From contig JAPYMA010003020.1 in the NCBI GenBank assembly GCA_035041965.1, positions 1 to 64,000 on the forward strand: a stretch of DNA of 64,000 nucleotides, given 5' to 3'. Under the pieces are notes generated by a model that was given only the letters and a program-made list of their open reading frames with translations, was not told the origin of the DNA and ran no database searches. Every line of letters starts with the position of its first letter. The stretch's first letter is position 1. A program made the translations under genes and the position numbers. This DNA is from Anisakis pegreffii. Lineage: Eukaryota; Nematoda; Chromadorea; Rhabditida; Anisakidae. Of the stretch, positions 27,301 to 40,382 are shown in pieces.

Positions 27301-30300
27301 CAGATGGATACAGTATCGAAGATTGATCGAAGCCGATCCAAAGAAGCGGAAGAAGATGCGGAACGGCGACGAAAAGAGGAGCAAGCGAAAATTCTGGAGG
27401 CGATCGAGAGGGAACGCGATCGCTTCGAGCAAGAGAAGAAATTGGCTGAAGAACGGGAAGCAAGAAGACGAGAACATGAAAGGAAGTTGGAGATTCAGAA
27501 AAAGGTATGTTATCAGGTGTTTAATTGTGTCTCGTTTCATTTGAGTATGAAGTTTGATATTTATGATCATATCATTCAGTTATGAACACATGTGTAATAG
27601 TTATTGAGCAGTGGTGTTGTTTTAACTGGAAATTTTTGTGCGAATTTTGATCAGAAGTTAGAAATTCCTGGAAGAACTTAGAACTGAAGTGCTTCTTTTT
27701 CCTTCGAAAATTTTCACAACTCAAAAAAATTTTGCTTCACTTCATCGATTGATCATTTTTCAGCGTGCTATTCGTGGCAAATGTGTGGATAAAATGTTCG
27801 AACGTCTCTATACGGATCTGAGCGCCGTGCTCGTCAAAGATGCACTGCGTAAAATGGAACTATTAGTGGTGGAGAAGCTGGAAGTGTCATGGGCAAAGTC
27901 ATTGGAAGAGCAAAATGAAAAGGTGAATTAATGATTCGTTGGCAATTTGTTCGTAAATCGTTGAGATTGCCGTCGTTAGGTTTTGGTATTAGGGCTAATT
28001 GAACTCAGTGCAGTGTAGTGCAATCATTTTGACGATGTAATCCGTTTGGATGTTTGGATTAAAAGCATTTTATTCATAGGTGAAAGACGAGAATAAAGGA
28101 ACGACAACGGCTGAAAGTGGTAAAGCGGTATTGAAAGGACCAAGAACACCGCCCGAAAAATCAGTACTGACCCCGAGGTTTGTTCGTGAACTATCTGTGG
28201 ATTCATTCGTGTGTTTCTTTACTTGACTGCTCGTATTCTTTACTTCATTATTCGTTTCTAGTTGATTCTTTGAAAAAAGTCGCATATTACGATTTTGTAT
28301 ATTTCGAAGTGAAATTTCAGTTCGAAAAATTCGCTCAATGAAATGGTACGTAAGGTGGCAGCTCAATCCAAAGCCGAAATGAGTGCAGCGTTTGGGCCAG
28401 AAGCAGCCGGGATGCTTGGAGCAGACTTCTTGTTCCAAGGATTCGGTGCCATTCGGAATATGCCCTCATTCAAGAAGAAAGTGGTGAAGCCAGCAGTGAC
28501 GTCTTCGCTGTCGTCGAAACGTGACAAATCGAATGATTCGTCACGCAGAAGTCGACGTGAGCGTAGTGGCAGTGTGAGTAGTAGTCGGCGGAGTGATGCG
28601 GACTCGTCGGGCAGTTCATCGAGAAGCAGCAGTTCATCGTCAAGCGCGACCACAAGTCGTTCGACAACACCGGCAAGAAGCGAAAGCGCCAGTAGAGCAT
28701 CGTTACGTGACACTGAGTTGGAGAAGCAAAAGAATCGTGCGAGCAAATCGTTGAAAAAGCGATCCAATCGAGAGTGAGTTTCTTTGCGAAAATTTTCGGT
28801 GATTCTCGATTCGATCTGATAGTGAGAGCAATCTTTATTGAATTTAAGAACAACCAGGAATTTCATTTTTTTAGCTTTTTCAGAAAACGAAACATCCACC
28901 CATATATACTTATCTCTCTTAGATGTTTCGTGAGGTGCTAGAATGTGCGATTTAGAAGGTAGTTGTTCAATGTAAAATGTTAAAAAAAATGGGCAAAAAA
29001 AGCATTCCTTTGTATCTTTTGAACTTGAATACATACTTTAGACATTTTCTGTAAATGTTGGTCAAAATTGAGTTGTTGTCGGAATGCTCAAACTTTTCAA
29101 GTTTCAGCACTGAGGTTAGTCGCACGGCACGGAAAGATAGGGTTGATTCAGCGCCGAAAGTTGATTCGCGTTCACGCTCGAGATCAAACTCAGCTTCGAG
29201 GTCCAGGTCTGGCTCCCGGTCGAGTTGTCACTCGAGTGTTCGTGCTTTTCGATCCAGGTCTGCGTCACCGGCGGTTGCCGCTCTGTTGCGAAAGCGCGGT
29301 TCATTGTCATCGCTCTATACGGCCGAATCTGAATCGGAGCTAGAGCGCGATGAACATCATGATGGGTTGGGATCGCACTCAGAAGGCGCTCGATCGGATG
29401 CTTCTGAAGCCGAGATGGGGAGTGGAAGCGAAGATGAAGAAGGTAGCATAGGGACGGGTCAAGCGAGCGGTGTGCCATCGGAACTGAGCTCCACGAAAAC
29501 AGCGTTTGATGGTTAGTTGAGCTTATTTTCGTATGAATGCAGTGAGCCATGAAATTTTCATGTCAATTTGTGTTTCCATATAGTCTGGCGCAGTTGAGAT
29601 CACCCAAAAGGACAGGGAAAAGTGGTCTATTGAAGATGACTTGCGAAGATTCTCTGTTAAATTTTTTTCTCGGTTTTATTCGGACCTTCAGATCAGTTTC
29701 GTTTCAGATGATAAATCTCAATCGTTGGATATTGAATGTTTCGCGCAGAAACTGGTGTTGGAGGAAGCGGAATCATTGCGCAAATCGTCGAGTGCTCCGA
29801 GTGTTGCAGAAGTGTAAGTTTATTGCTATTAGAAAACCAAAAATTATCCAGTGATCAGAGTCAAACGTTTGTTTGGTTGGGTATTAGACGCCATTTTAAG
29901 AAACCGGACGAACAGGCGATAACATTTGCTGACGTTGTTTCAGCTTCTTAACTCTGATCTGATCACTGATAATATGCGTCTTCGTAAAAAGATTGCCCAC
30001 CATAGAGCTCCTTAAAAATATCCTTTCGCACTGTATCATTTGTTGTGTGTATTTCAATGTAAAAGAGGTCACATGGCTAACTTGCTTCCGATTCAGTCGC
30101 ATCCCGCAATCTGAAAACAAACTTCAGACTTCTTTTGGTTCAACAGTAACGTCTGAAACGAGTTTGAACGAACCAGAGTGTGAACTGTAATTGCATCATC
30201 TTGTAAATTATCTTCAAAAATTGCAGTGAAACACAACCGTCGAATGCGATTTCACGAAGTGCATCAGCGATGGGCGTCGAGACTGCCTCATCGGTGATCG

Positions 30301-33300
30301 ATGACAACGAAGAGGCAGCAAAACTTGCAGCGAAAAAGGTGAGATTTCAGTTTCGATTAGAACCGATCCGATATCGAAGTGACTTGATTGCGTCTCTGTC
30401 TGAGATCACAGCTCATCACACAGTTTTACTTCAGTTATCTTTTGAGCGTATGAATTTGAACGAGTGCAATTTGAGTGCGAATGAATGTGATCAAGTCAGA
30501 ATTTTTGAATAATCTCTTTGGGTAGTTGAATTGATGTTTTTGTGCTTGTTGCGCTTGCTATCAGTAAGCCAAACGGTTTCATCATCAGAAATGAAAGCCA
30601 AATACCTGACATTTTTCTTCCTTTTTTTCCGCAATAAGAGCATGAAAATTTGCTGTAAACCCTAAAGCGTGATGAAATCAACACGTCCAAAAAATGACAT
30701 ATTTTGACGATCATCCATCCAATGGTGGTCATCGAAAAGATGCTGTCTAAAAAAGATGACTAAAAAAAGAATCGCAACCAACCACAGGTTCTCGAATATG
30801 AGGCATTTCGTAACGATCATTGCTACTTTGCTGAAATGGATGATGAGGATGAACATAAGAACAAAAAGGGCTATCGAATCGCAATCACTGAGCAATCCTC
30901 CACTACCACCACCTCAACCATTGAGAGTACCACTACCACCTCTATCTCACCAATAGAACGTGGTATAGGTAAGAGCGATCATCGCAAGCAGAACCTGTCA
31001 CTGCTTAAGAGCGAGCAGGATGAGCCACTGGAGCCTATCATGGAGGAATCAGATTCCTCCAGATTCAAGCATCCCATCATCCAGTATCAATCATCAGCAA
31101 TCTGCTGCGCACGGTCCTCTGCAACGCAGTCGAAATCATCGATTTGTCGTTTCAAGGCTTCGACGATGGTCAATGCCACCACTATGCAAGCTCAAGTTCA
31201 GAATCTGTCACTGTCAAGCCAGTCATTGCCCACCACTACCTGCACTAAGCCATCAACGAGTCATTCGCCGACAACGTTGCTAACGGCAGCGCAGAAGAAG
31301 GCCACGGTTAGGCGGCGACGAATCAACAACGAACTGGCACAGTTGTTACCGCCACCAGTGGATGTGTCACGTTTGAACGATTCGGATTATGAGGATAACC
31401 GACTGAAAGGTGTGAGTAGTTTTGAGGCGAGAAGCGAAGAGCAGGAGTTTGACGTATTCATCAAATACCAAAAGGTTTGTTGCTCTTCTTACTTGTTTTA
31501 TTTTTGTTTTTCTTTTTTTCAGATTCATTTTGTTATGCATGCTCAAAATTTCTGGCTGACTCATTTTGTTTTTCGTAAAGCGATCATATAAGTTGTTTGC
31601 ATTTTATGTCGTTGTTTTTTGTAATGGTCACTGGTATTTGTGAATATCTTTGACCGTTTGTGCATTAAATTCATTAAATTCTTCTAAGGATGGCTTTGAT
31701 CGGGAAGATCTGAAATATCTGGAGAAAGCGTTTCACGATATGCAAAATGACGGAACGGCGAACTGGAATCGCATTCTTTTGTGGGTGCCGCCGTGTGAGA
31801 TACCGACAGTTAAATTACTCGTAAGTCTGTTGCTTTTGTCAGATTTCAGACATTGATCTCCACAATTCTCGATTATCGAGAGATCTATTAATTGAATGAT
31901 TTTCCAGTCATTTTTGTACTCAAGTAAGGAATTCTTATTTGCTTACAGGCAAAACCGCGAAAAGTTGGCAAAACGGAAATTTTCTTCGATGATCCTGAAG
32001 TAAGTCTCATTGGGTTGGATTGATTCTATGGTCTTGTTTCATGTTACACTGAAGAGGAGGAATATTTGCCTATCAATAGTTCAAGAAAGCAGAGAAGAGG
32101 TTTTGGAAAGGGTGCATTGTTAAATGAACAACTTTGCAGTTGAACGGCGTAATGCCCCACTCGACGGGATGCGCACGAACTCAAGGTTACTACAAGCTGA
32201 GCAATAAACAGAAGCGTGGTATCATTCGACGTCCAGAAGGATTCCAAGACAGAACTGAAATCAGTGAACGGGTTCGTTCACCGTTTTCTTGAGATCATTT
32301 TCGATTCCTTATTCGTTGCATGCATATATCAGACGTTTGCTCTGATATCTTAAATTGATTAATCAGCAAATTATTTAAGGTGTTTTGACCTAATCGTATG
32401 AAAATTCAGTATTTGAAAATTGATTGGACATGTTCTGTCAAACGAAAAGTTTTGCACCAGCAGTAGTGCCTTTGCAATAGGTTTTCCCACTTCTTTTGTA
32501 TATAGTAAATAAGTTATAATGCCAGTTGGTTGTGGTGCATTCATTACAAAAAGTGACAGTAAAAATGTCAGGATGAGAAAACGGTCCGTCACGTGGTTCA
32601 AGCAACTCGTGAGGCACGATCTGACAATCGACGCCTGTTGACATCGATTGGTGAAACATCTTCAGACATCCTGAAAGTCAATCAACTGAAGGTTCGTTCG
32701 TTTCTTGACTTGACTGTGATGTCTAGTTGCAATTCACGTGATTCGAATTTATTTATCGAATCGATCATTTCATTCATTTAGTTTAATTAAATAGAATTTG
32801 AAGTCGTGTCAAAGGGCACTCTGCAGTGAGTGAAACGATAAGAATTCAACAGTTCGTCATAATGTGTCTTCTAGCGATCTAAAAAATGATAATTATTTCT
32901 TTGCATTTCAGTATCGCAAAAAGATGATCAAGTTTGCACGTTCCCGCATTCACGGTTGGGGATTGTATGCACTGGAATTGATTGGGCCGGACGAGATGAT
33001 CGTTGAGTATGTGGGGCAAAAGATCAGACCGACGGTTGCGGATGAACGAGAGAAGAAGTATATGCGGAAGGGAATGGGATCGAGTTATTTGTTCCGAATT
33101 GATTCCGATAATGTACGACCGTTTTTTCAACTGAATTTTTTTGAACATTTTTCTTGTATCTTTAATAAGATTTGGTTGGCCATTTGTTCAAATATGTTGT
33201 CCATATCCGCGGTTGTTTGTTTTGATGGTTCGGCAAAAATTCTATCATGTTGAATATTACGCTGGAACTTTGATTCACGTTTGCTGAATACTTTTTGTGG

Positions 33301-33735
33301 AAACTGATTGCGGACTTTTAAATAATTTTACTATGGAACAACAGTTTTTTCGGAATATTTTCGCTTAAATTTTCGGAATATTATCCAAAGAATATTAAGG
33401 ATACGTTGCTTAGTATTTTAGGTAGGTTCATTTCAAATAGCATTATCGAATACCCATCGTTTAAGTTCAGCGGTTTTTGGGATGACGAGCGATTTTTTCA
33501 GGTGATTGACGCCACAAATATGGGCAATTTTGCACGTTTCATAAACCATTCGTGTCAGCCGAATTGCTATGCGAAGGTGGTTGTGGTAGATGGTGAGAAA
33601 CGTATTGTGATCTATAGTAAGACACAGATCGAGAAGGGTGACGAGATCACCTACGATTATAAGTTCCCGATTGAGGACGACGACAAGATCGATTGCTTGT
33701 GTGGTGCACCGCAGTGTCGTGGCACTCTTAATTGA
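18379..33735 (+). CDS. set-2: SET1/COMPASS histone H3 lysine-4 methyltransferase (SET-2), 37-exon model
   Basis: Catalytic subunit of the nuclear COMPASS complex, which methylates H3K4. Exon starts-ends: 18379-18576, 18720-18809, 19011-19108, 19306-19478, 19633-19766, 20101-20197, 20411-21097, 21530/1-21694, 21830-21980, 22118-22136 (weak microexon), 22218-22485, 22646-22702, 22806-22924, 23105-23381, 23622-23781, 23824-23907, 24418-24625, 25584-25671, 25820-25943, 26196-26320, 26498-26567, 26814-26910, 27063-27144, 27304-27504, 27764-27922, 28080-28177, 28321-28773, 29108-29511, 29708-29813, 30227-30338, 30788-31474, 31689-31820, 31949-31999, 32140-32271, 32572-32691, 32912-33112, 33502-33735. 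All phases join, giving about 2,219 aa. Order: YRFDG and DPR motifs, RRM, proline-rich and acidic disordered region, a charged coiled coil (exon 27304), RS/serine-rich stretches, N-SET, SET, post-SET. Exons 9-11, 13 and 15-19 are the least certain, and an upstream 5' exon is possible. Confidence 0.92.
18577..18719 (+). other. Predicted GC-AG intron of set-2
   Basis: The conserved YRFDG segment lies only ten codons before an in-frame TGA, and there is no GT between them. The only donor that keeps the motif and joins to the DPR-containing next exon is AAG|GCATGA, paired with acceptor TTATTTTAG. Confidence 0.65.
18720..19766 (+). other. SET1-type RNA-recognition motif exons of set-2
   Basis: Exons 2-5 encode [56 protein letters not shown] and MALVVFSEP. 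This matches the order in human SETD1A (LPVPKF, LKEVTFARLNDN, FLKDMCRKYG, LHPRTRKHLG, LARVLF). RNP2 is VSIYGL and RNP1 is [11 protein letters not shown]. The choice of acceptor CTGTTTTCAG for exon 3 is fixed by this alignment. Confidence 0.9.
31689..32271 (+). other. N-SET and WDR5-interaction (Win) region of set-2
   Basis: Exon 31689-31820 encodes the N-SET pattern [17 protein letters not shown] ending in NRILLWVPP. Exon 32140-32271 carries [14 protein letters not shown], equivalent to the Win motif (GSARSEGYY in SETD1A). The central arginine that enters WDR5 is kept; the following acidic residue is replaced by Gln. Confidence 0.85.
32912..33735 (+). other. Catalytic SET and post-SET exons of set-2
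   Basis: Exon 36 encodes [26 protein letters not shown] and [12 protein letters not shown]. Exon 37 encodes [51 protein letters not shown] and the post-SET zinc motif [13 protein letters not shown] followed by TGA. The NHSC cofactor/knot motif and all post-SET cysteines are present, so the enzyme looks intact. The two exons are separated by a 389-base intron. Confidence 0.97.
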
Positions 33736-36700
33736 GCTCATATGGATGATGCTAAAGCTAAAGCTGATTCTGATTATCGCATTTCTACCCTCTCGTCTCG
33801 TATTATTCATATCGCTGCTTTTGTTATTGCTCCATAGTATCGCATCTGTTCATTTGATTGATCGACTTAACGTCATTTCGATTTGAGCATGTATACAATT
33901 ATTTTAGTGCTCGAAAATTGTTGGCATAGTGAAAGTTCACTCAAATGAGAAGATAAGATCTGTAATCGATGGAATGGTACAGAATATTTGAAAATTTAGA
34001 ATATCTTCAGTTTTTCGAAGCGAACCGAACTGCTTGAATATGATGGATAATGATCGAAAGTTCAGAATGAGCATATTTTAACTGAAGATTAGGATAGATC
34101 ACAAAGGAGATAATGAATTTAATTTTTTTCCCTGTTCGCAATCGTTTCGTCAATTGAATTTGAAAGGTTTGTCCACGACCTAGAGATATGAAGTAATGGC
34201 TGGCTATTGAATTCATCCAATTACATTTAGACTTCAGAAGATGAGTTTTGTCAATCAAATGAGTGCAAGCATGTGAAATTTCATTTTAAAAAAGCTTTCT
34301 TCCACTGCGGCATTATTGAAGATCATCAATTGTTGATTTGCGTCATCTCTGAATCATCGTGTATATTGTTGAATGCTCATTATCAGTATTAATCATTGTT
34401 TGATTTATTGATAGTCGATTGTCTTTCGTAGTTTTGTTTTGTTTTATTTCTGTTCCGTTGGTTTTTTTTGGTGCAAATTTGTTTTTGCTTTGTTTTTTTC
34501 CGATTTGCTAATTCTCGAATTCAATAGAACTTCGTTAGGCTGGCCGGGTAAATGGCATCCGCTGCCATGCGCACCTCATTTTGTTTCATTCTCTTCTCTA
34601 TTCGGCCAATGAGCGTTGTTTCTTTTTAGTAGTTCTGTGTGTGTTGTTATTTTGGTTATTCATGCTGGTGCTGACGTGATTGCGATTGCTGTCATTCGAT
34701 GACTAATTAAGCAGCTTTTCATTGTAGTCTTGAATTTTCATCATTTCGGCAACGAATTTTCATGGTTTTCCACTGGACGAGCAGAAAAGTTTAGGAGACA
34801 TCTGACTATGTGTGAAATGAACCAGCCCTAAGCCGAGGAAGCGTAGGCTTAGCTTTGGGCTAACAGTTAGGCTGAGACTATGGCTTAGAAACAGTCTTAG
34901 GCGCACAATTGCACTTGAACTTCAAATACTTTCCATTCGGCGATATTCGATGCTGTTCAGTCTAATGATGCGACGATTCTCTTTATGGTTTAGAAGTACA
35001 AAATCTCACGAGTTTAACGTAATACTCGTAGTGATGATAATAATGATAGTGCAGAAACGCTATTATGAATATATCCTCCGTTTAATTACTGTTATTACAG
35101 CTCGACTCTGTGATGTGTTTTGCTCTCGATTACCTCCGTTCACGTGAACTTTTCGTTTTATTTGGAGACTTGTTTCAGTTCAAATGATGTAGTTGTTCAT
35201 TGTTCAGTAATTGGTCTGCTTAAAAATATTCTGCTGAATTCAAATACTTGGTAATTGGTCTAAAAAAATGCTGTTTTTGTTAATGGCTTGTTTCAATTGT
35301 TGATTGAATTTAATGGAAGTTTTGATGAGAAGAGAAGATATCTGGAATCGTCTTAAAAGATTTTCCACCATTATTTTACACCTAACAATTTATCACTATT
35401 ATTGAATTACACCTAATTGTTCATTTTTAATGATATTGCCTACTTTCGATATTGTTGATGATTTCGTGCAGCAGTTAAATAATGCATTGAATGTGCTGCC
35501 GTATTTATTTTATCACTGTACATTGTGTAATATCTGTGTGAAAACGGATTGATGCGTATGTGGAATGCTAACTGATATTATGGATAAGGGTGTGTATTTG
35601 AATTTTTGTTGATGTATCAGTTTTGATTATGTAATACCCAATTGTTAATTTATTATTTTTCTTCATTGTTTCTGTTGTTGTTGTCGTTGTTTTGATGTAT
35701 GTTCGAGTGTGCATAGCGATACTGTTGTTTTTGAGAAGATTTCTGTAATTAATTTGCTCTCTGCTGCTGCTGCTGCATTGCGACAAACATGAAGAGATAT
35801 TGTGCTCTAGATCTTTCTACAATTGTTTTCATTTTAAAGGCCAGACAATGGTATTATTTATTATTATTTTTCGATACTTGTAATATCGTATTATATAATT
35901 ACCAATTTGGTTTAATATAGCGGTAATAGTAATGAAAGTGAAACTCATCACTGTTATTGTTAAGATGGTTTATTTGTTCAATATGTTAAAGAGTGTTGGT
36001 TTCTTCACATCGATCATCTGTACTATTCGTGTGTCTATCTCTGTCTTCTTGTACTGCTACAAGTATTTGTTTCATTTTTTGTTGTGCTGTGTTATTGGAA
36101 GTTGTTCTCAATCAGTTTTGTTTATTTTTGAGGAAAACTTGTGAGCGTGACAATGTGACGATTTCATTTGTTCAGGTTGTATTAAACGTATTTAAATCAT
36201 TTTTGAAATGTTATATGTGCTCTCGTAACCTACATTGAGTTTGAAGATGAGTTGATCACGTTTAGATAATTGCGGTCTTGAGGTCAGCAATGTGTAGATA
36301 GATCAGTTTGTAATCTCAAAACGGGCGATTTGTCACACTTATCGATCACATTTGTGAGATAGTCCCCCAGAAAAATGCGGAAAAGAAGGAAGCCCTCATG
36401 AACGAAAATCTGAAGTTATGATTTATTTGGAACACTCATGAGTAATTCGACAGCGGAGAAAAATGCTACAATCAGGTTATTTCAGTTCTTAGAAATACGA
36501 AAATAATACATTGAGAGCGTTATTTCTGCATGTTATTTGATACTTAATGTAGTATTTTCGGATGGAATGTTCAGTGATCGTCCACATACATATGTTGTCA
36601 TGTCAGTGAGTAATCAGTGAATAGCATTTGAAAATTGTTTAAAATGATTAGGCAGTTTTGTATATGTTCGTTGAATGTTAACCGTGTTGTTTTGGTGCGG

Positions 36701-37235
36701 AATCTTTGAAATGAGCATCTCCACTGGTTCGGTTTCATGCAACAAATAAAAAAGTTTCTACAGTTTTACGCTGTGAACTCTTGTGTTTGACTCGTTCTGC
36801 ATAATTTGCTATCATCACCGAAATGCGTTACAGTCACATCGTACCTTCCATTACACTTCATGTCTCAAATGATATTTTCATGTTTCAAACAAAAATTTTT
36901 GAATGCTGATTCCGTTTGATTTGGTATAGAGAGGATGTTTCACTGTTTATCTGGATTTGCTAATTGATTCATAATCGTTCATCATGACTATGGTAATGCT
37001 AATGGCCATTCCAATATTCTTCATATAAATGAAAATAATAAAGGCAGTCGAAACGTATGCACTGATTACGAGTAATCAGAGAATCATTCAAGTTACAATA
37101 AATTTCTTGTCGTCCAGCAAGCAACAGGAATGCTGAATATGCGAAAACTTCCCTCAAACAGTTTATAGGTAGACGACGAGGAGGTGATTTCAAACTTGTA
37201 TAAACTACAGTCAAAGATTATTCCATCGTATACAG
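33736..37235. other. Intergenic interval between set-2 and mmab-1
   Basis: This holds the set-2 3' UTR and the mmab-1 upstream region. Open frames are short and T-rich. Around 34830-34905 the words AGGCTTAG, TTAGGCT, GGCTTAG and TTAGGC cluster, but not as a regular tandem array. Nothing else stands out. Confidence 0.55.
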
Positions 37236-39082
37236 ATGTATCGTAACTCACCTACCCTATTCAAATGCTTGTCTTTACGAGCGATTATCCCACCTCAACA
37301 ACGCCTACTTCACGGAACACCAGCACTCTTGGCTGGTTTCAAAAAAGGTCGAGGTACCGGTGATCAAGGTGAGAATTCATCCAGTATTTGGAAGGTATCA
37401 CTGATTGGGTAAAATATTCTTGTTGATTATTCCTATCAGATCGTTCAAAATGACCTCATAAAGTGGATGTGTTCTTTGGCTTTCCAGAAGTGCAATTGCT
37501 TGACAATAATACTTAATTGAAGAGTTCTTGATAGATTGTATTTGTGTTTCTGCAATTGATTCGATTGTATTCATTCGAATGTTCATCATTACTGTATGGT
37601 TAAGGCAAAAGCAGTTTATTCTCAAATGAACGTCGTTGGAAGGACGATTTTGCGTTTCATGCTCTGGGAAATGTCGATGAACTTAGCTCTAGTATTGGGT
37701 GGGTGACTTTTGTGATTGATTGATTCCGCTGTTTGCACATTCAATTGTTCACTTTGTTTATCCATTAGCCGTTTATTCGGTTTTGTTGATTTGTCTTCCG
37801 TCTCAGTATTGTTCCTTTTATCCACCCAATATGCTCCACAAAACGAGTGTCACTTGAAATATAATCGTAAATAAGTCAGAGTTAACTGGATACAAACCAA
37901 ATCATAGCCTGGCTCAGGCTCGTTAACATTATTAGTGACATTGGTATACTACTGGATTTCGAGCGAAACCTTACCGTGCGAGCCGAATTTAAACCCGTGG
38001 TGTACCCTTTATTGGTTGGGTGGTATCCTCTGAACTATTGCGGAGATCAATCAGCTTCCACCGAGTGCGGATGCATTGAGTTTGCAAACAACACGATAAG
38101 GTTATGTGTTGAAGAGTGTGTCGTGAGATGTTGTTCAATGAGGGTCTATTCGACGTTTGCGAGGTGCTCACTCGTATCCAATGCTGTCTGCAAGATGTTG
38201 GCGCACACGTGGCCACTCCACCCGATTCGTTGAAGTCGAAAATTGCGAAGACGAAATTCGACGAGTCTCTATTCGATTACGTAAACAAGCAAATCGATGT
38301 GTACGGTGATCGTATTCCACCGTTGAAGCAATTTGTGCTACCGGTCAGCAACTTCATCATCATGTCCTTCTTATTCTCCTAACTTCATGGCGTTCCTGTA
38401 GAAGAAGGGTCCGTATAGGGAGGAGTGGAATTACCATTTCTGGTTAATTTGCGGATGTCAGGCGGGTAATGGGGGATCGGGAAATTAGACGTTCTGACGT
38501 TATGCGCGGAAATGGTAAATCATTATAAGGGGAAGGGGGAGAGCGGTAATGACGACCTATCAGACCATCGCAAAGCGTAGTGGAGCACCCGAGCTTAGGG
38601 AAATGAATTATGTTTATGAGCGATTGAATCGCACTGTAAATATCGTTTGCGGTATGCAATACAAATGAGCTGTATTTGTGATGAAAGTACTGTTTATGAC
38701 TTCAGGGTGGTGGCAATGTGGGTGCTGCACTTCAGGTGACACGTACCGTTTGCAGACGTGCCGAACGAAGTTTGGTACCGTTGATCAAGGACGACGCAAT
38801 CGACAAGAATGCTCTTCGATTCCTGAATAGGTATCAGTCGATTGTTCATAAATGAATGCCAAATCAAATAGTAATGTCAAACGTGATCAGAGTTTGGTTC
38901 GAGTATGAAACTTAAATGATAATGATGACATTTTTTTTAGATTATCCGATCTGCTGTTTGTGTTGGGTCGTTATGCATGCGATATAACGAACAGCACTGA
39001 GGCGATCTATCAACGTCCTCAGCAGTTCGATCCGAATATCAAGTGGAAGACTCAAAAAGTACATACCATCAGCAGCTCTTAA
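37236..39082 (+). CDS. mmab-1: ATP:cob(I)alamin adenosyltransferase, PduO type, mitochondrial (MMAB)
   Basis: This enzyme transfers the adenosyl group of ATP to cob(I)alamin, making the cofactor of methylmalonyl-CoA mutase in mitochondria. Exons: 37236-37368, 37605-37698, 38115-38343, 38706-38830, 38941-39082; 723 nt in phase, 240 aa against 250 in human MMAB. Residues 1-36 are basic and hydroxylated, as expected of an import signal. The ATP-binding N-terminal block reads GRGTGDQGKSSLFSNERRW. It is followed by HALGNVDELSSSIG, RIQCCLQDVGAHVATP, VLPGGGNVGAALQ, the active-site block CRRAERSLVPL and FLNRLSDLLFVLGRYA. The second acceptor (GGTTAAG) was chosen because it restores the GDxGxSS motif. 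ATG directly follows the acceptor-like CGTATACAG, which would suit spliced-leader trans-splicing or an upstream 5' exon. No key residue is missing. Confidence 0.95.
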
Positions 39083-40382
39083 GCATTCAATTTGCACTTT
39101 TCAAGTGTGCTGCCATTTGATCGTTGATACGCTTCAAAATTTAATCAAATTTGGATGCAAATTCTTCTGTGTTCGACAGTCAGAAAATGTGATCTTTAAA
39201 GAGGCTCGAGTATAGAGGATTATTTCTTTGTATATTTGTTTAACTGAGTAATATTTACATGAATGAATAGTACAGTCTCGTAGAGCATTCTGTATTGTGT
39301 TTGTTTTTCGTTTGTTTATGAGGCAGCAGTTTTATATGAGCTTATTGATAGAATTGGTGATGTGAATGCATCTTGTTGATTAGGAATATGCTAACATGTA
39401 GTATTTAAGCAAAATTTATTTCAAAAATCCAAGTTTCTTGTTAAGTTACGATTATTGCTATGATTTTCATTGATACGCGTATGCATTTCTTTGTGATATT
39501 ATGGAATCGTCTCCATCGGTTAAAATCTTGTATTTGCCTTCATCTCATAAGAATTTGTATCCTCATTAAGATTGATTCATGCGGTAGAAACCAAATCTTT
39601 GTTGTCTTTCTCAGTTCACCATGTGTATTGCCCCAAGAAATACGGTTGATAAATTTTATATTGAAATTGAGAATTATGCAATAATGCACGAAAATTACAT
39701 GTGCGAGTGACTGGTAATTTGACAGAGCGATTGAACTGATTTATTTATCAACGTTACGGTTCAGCAGGTGTAATGTGTAGTTCAAACCTGTGCTCAGATT
39801 GAAAAATTTTTTATAGAATGATTCGATTTGTGCGAACTCTCCACCTTCACACTGCTTTCAGTTCAGACTTTCAATTTGAGGCAAATAATTTTCGCTCGAA
39901 TAAACCGTTCTCATTTGTGTTTAACAGTCTTAATTTCACGGATTCACTGAATCAGTGTGATTGAATTTGGAAATCAAGTGAAATTCTTGTCATATCCGTG
40001 CAATGCGTTCGGTTAAGACAGTTTTATGAATGAAAGTTTTTGTCCACCAACAAAGTGCTCCTCATATATCGTGGAATCATTATCTTGTGTAGCTCTGGGT
40101 TGGTCAAAATTTCTTAAATTTGCCTCACATTCTATCTTCTAAGCAAGCAAACAGAACCTCTAAGTAATCTCATTGGGTCATTAGAATTACGAACTTTTCT
40201 AAATCATATATTCTAAAATTTTAGCTAATGAACTAAATAAACAGAAGCTACCTAACACATGACCCACTCAATCAAAATTTTTATCAAAACTATCGAATCG
40301 CTCACAACGAATAGTGCGACCCAAAATTTACGAATCTCTCTATTTCGCTAATCTCCAAAAATAGGAATGAAACGTTGAATAG
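39083..40382. other. Interval between mmab-1 and the satellite array
   Basis: No coding signal is visible. It presumably starts with the mmab-1 3' UTR. AAATAAAC near 40236 is a weak candidate for polyadenylation, but it lies far from the stop codon. Confidence 0.5.

Noticed and set aside
28363..29034. A 223-codon open frame on the minus strand
   Set aside because: It is the shadow of the serine/arginine-rich set-2 exon 28321-28773. The sense strand joins in phase with neighbouring exons and the antisense peptide has no domain.
30836..31591. A separate 251-codon gene
   Set aside because: It is the internal set-2 exon 30788-31474 read from an internal ATG and past its donor GTTTGT. The real exon starts after CCACAG at 30787.
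33406..33501. Coding sequence directly before the last SET exon
   Set aside because: The open frame continues upstream into the intron, but the previous exon ends at 33112 and VIDATNMGN starts exactly after TTTTTTCAG at 33501.
35568..36238. Small T-rich open frames between set-2 and mmab-1
   Set aside because: Low-complexity hydrophobic or repetitive peptides with no splice partners. This is likely UTR or intergenic DNA.
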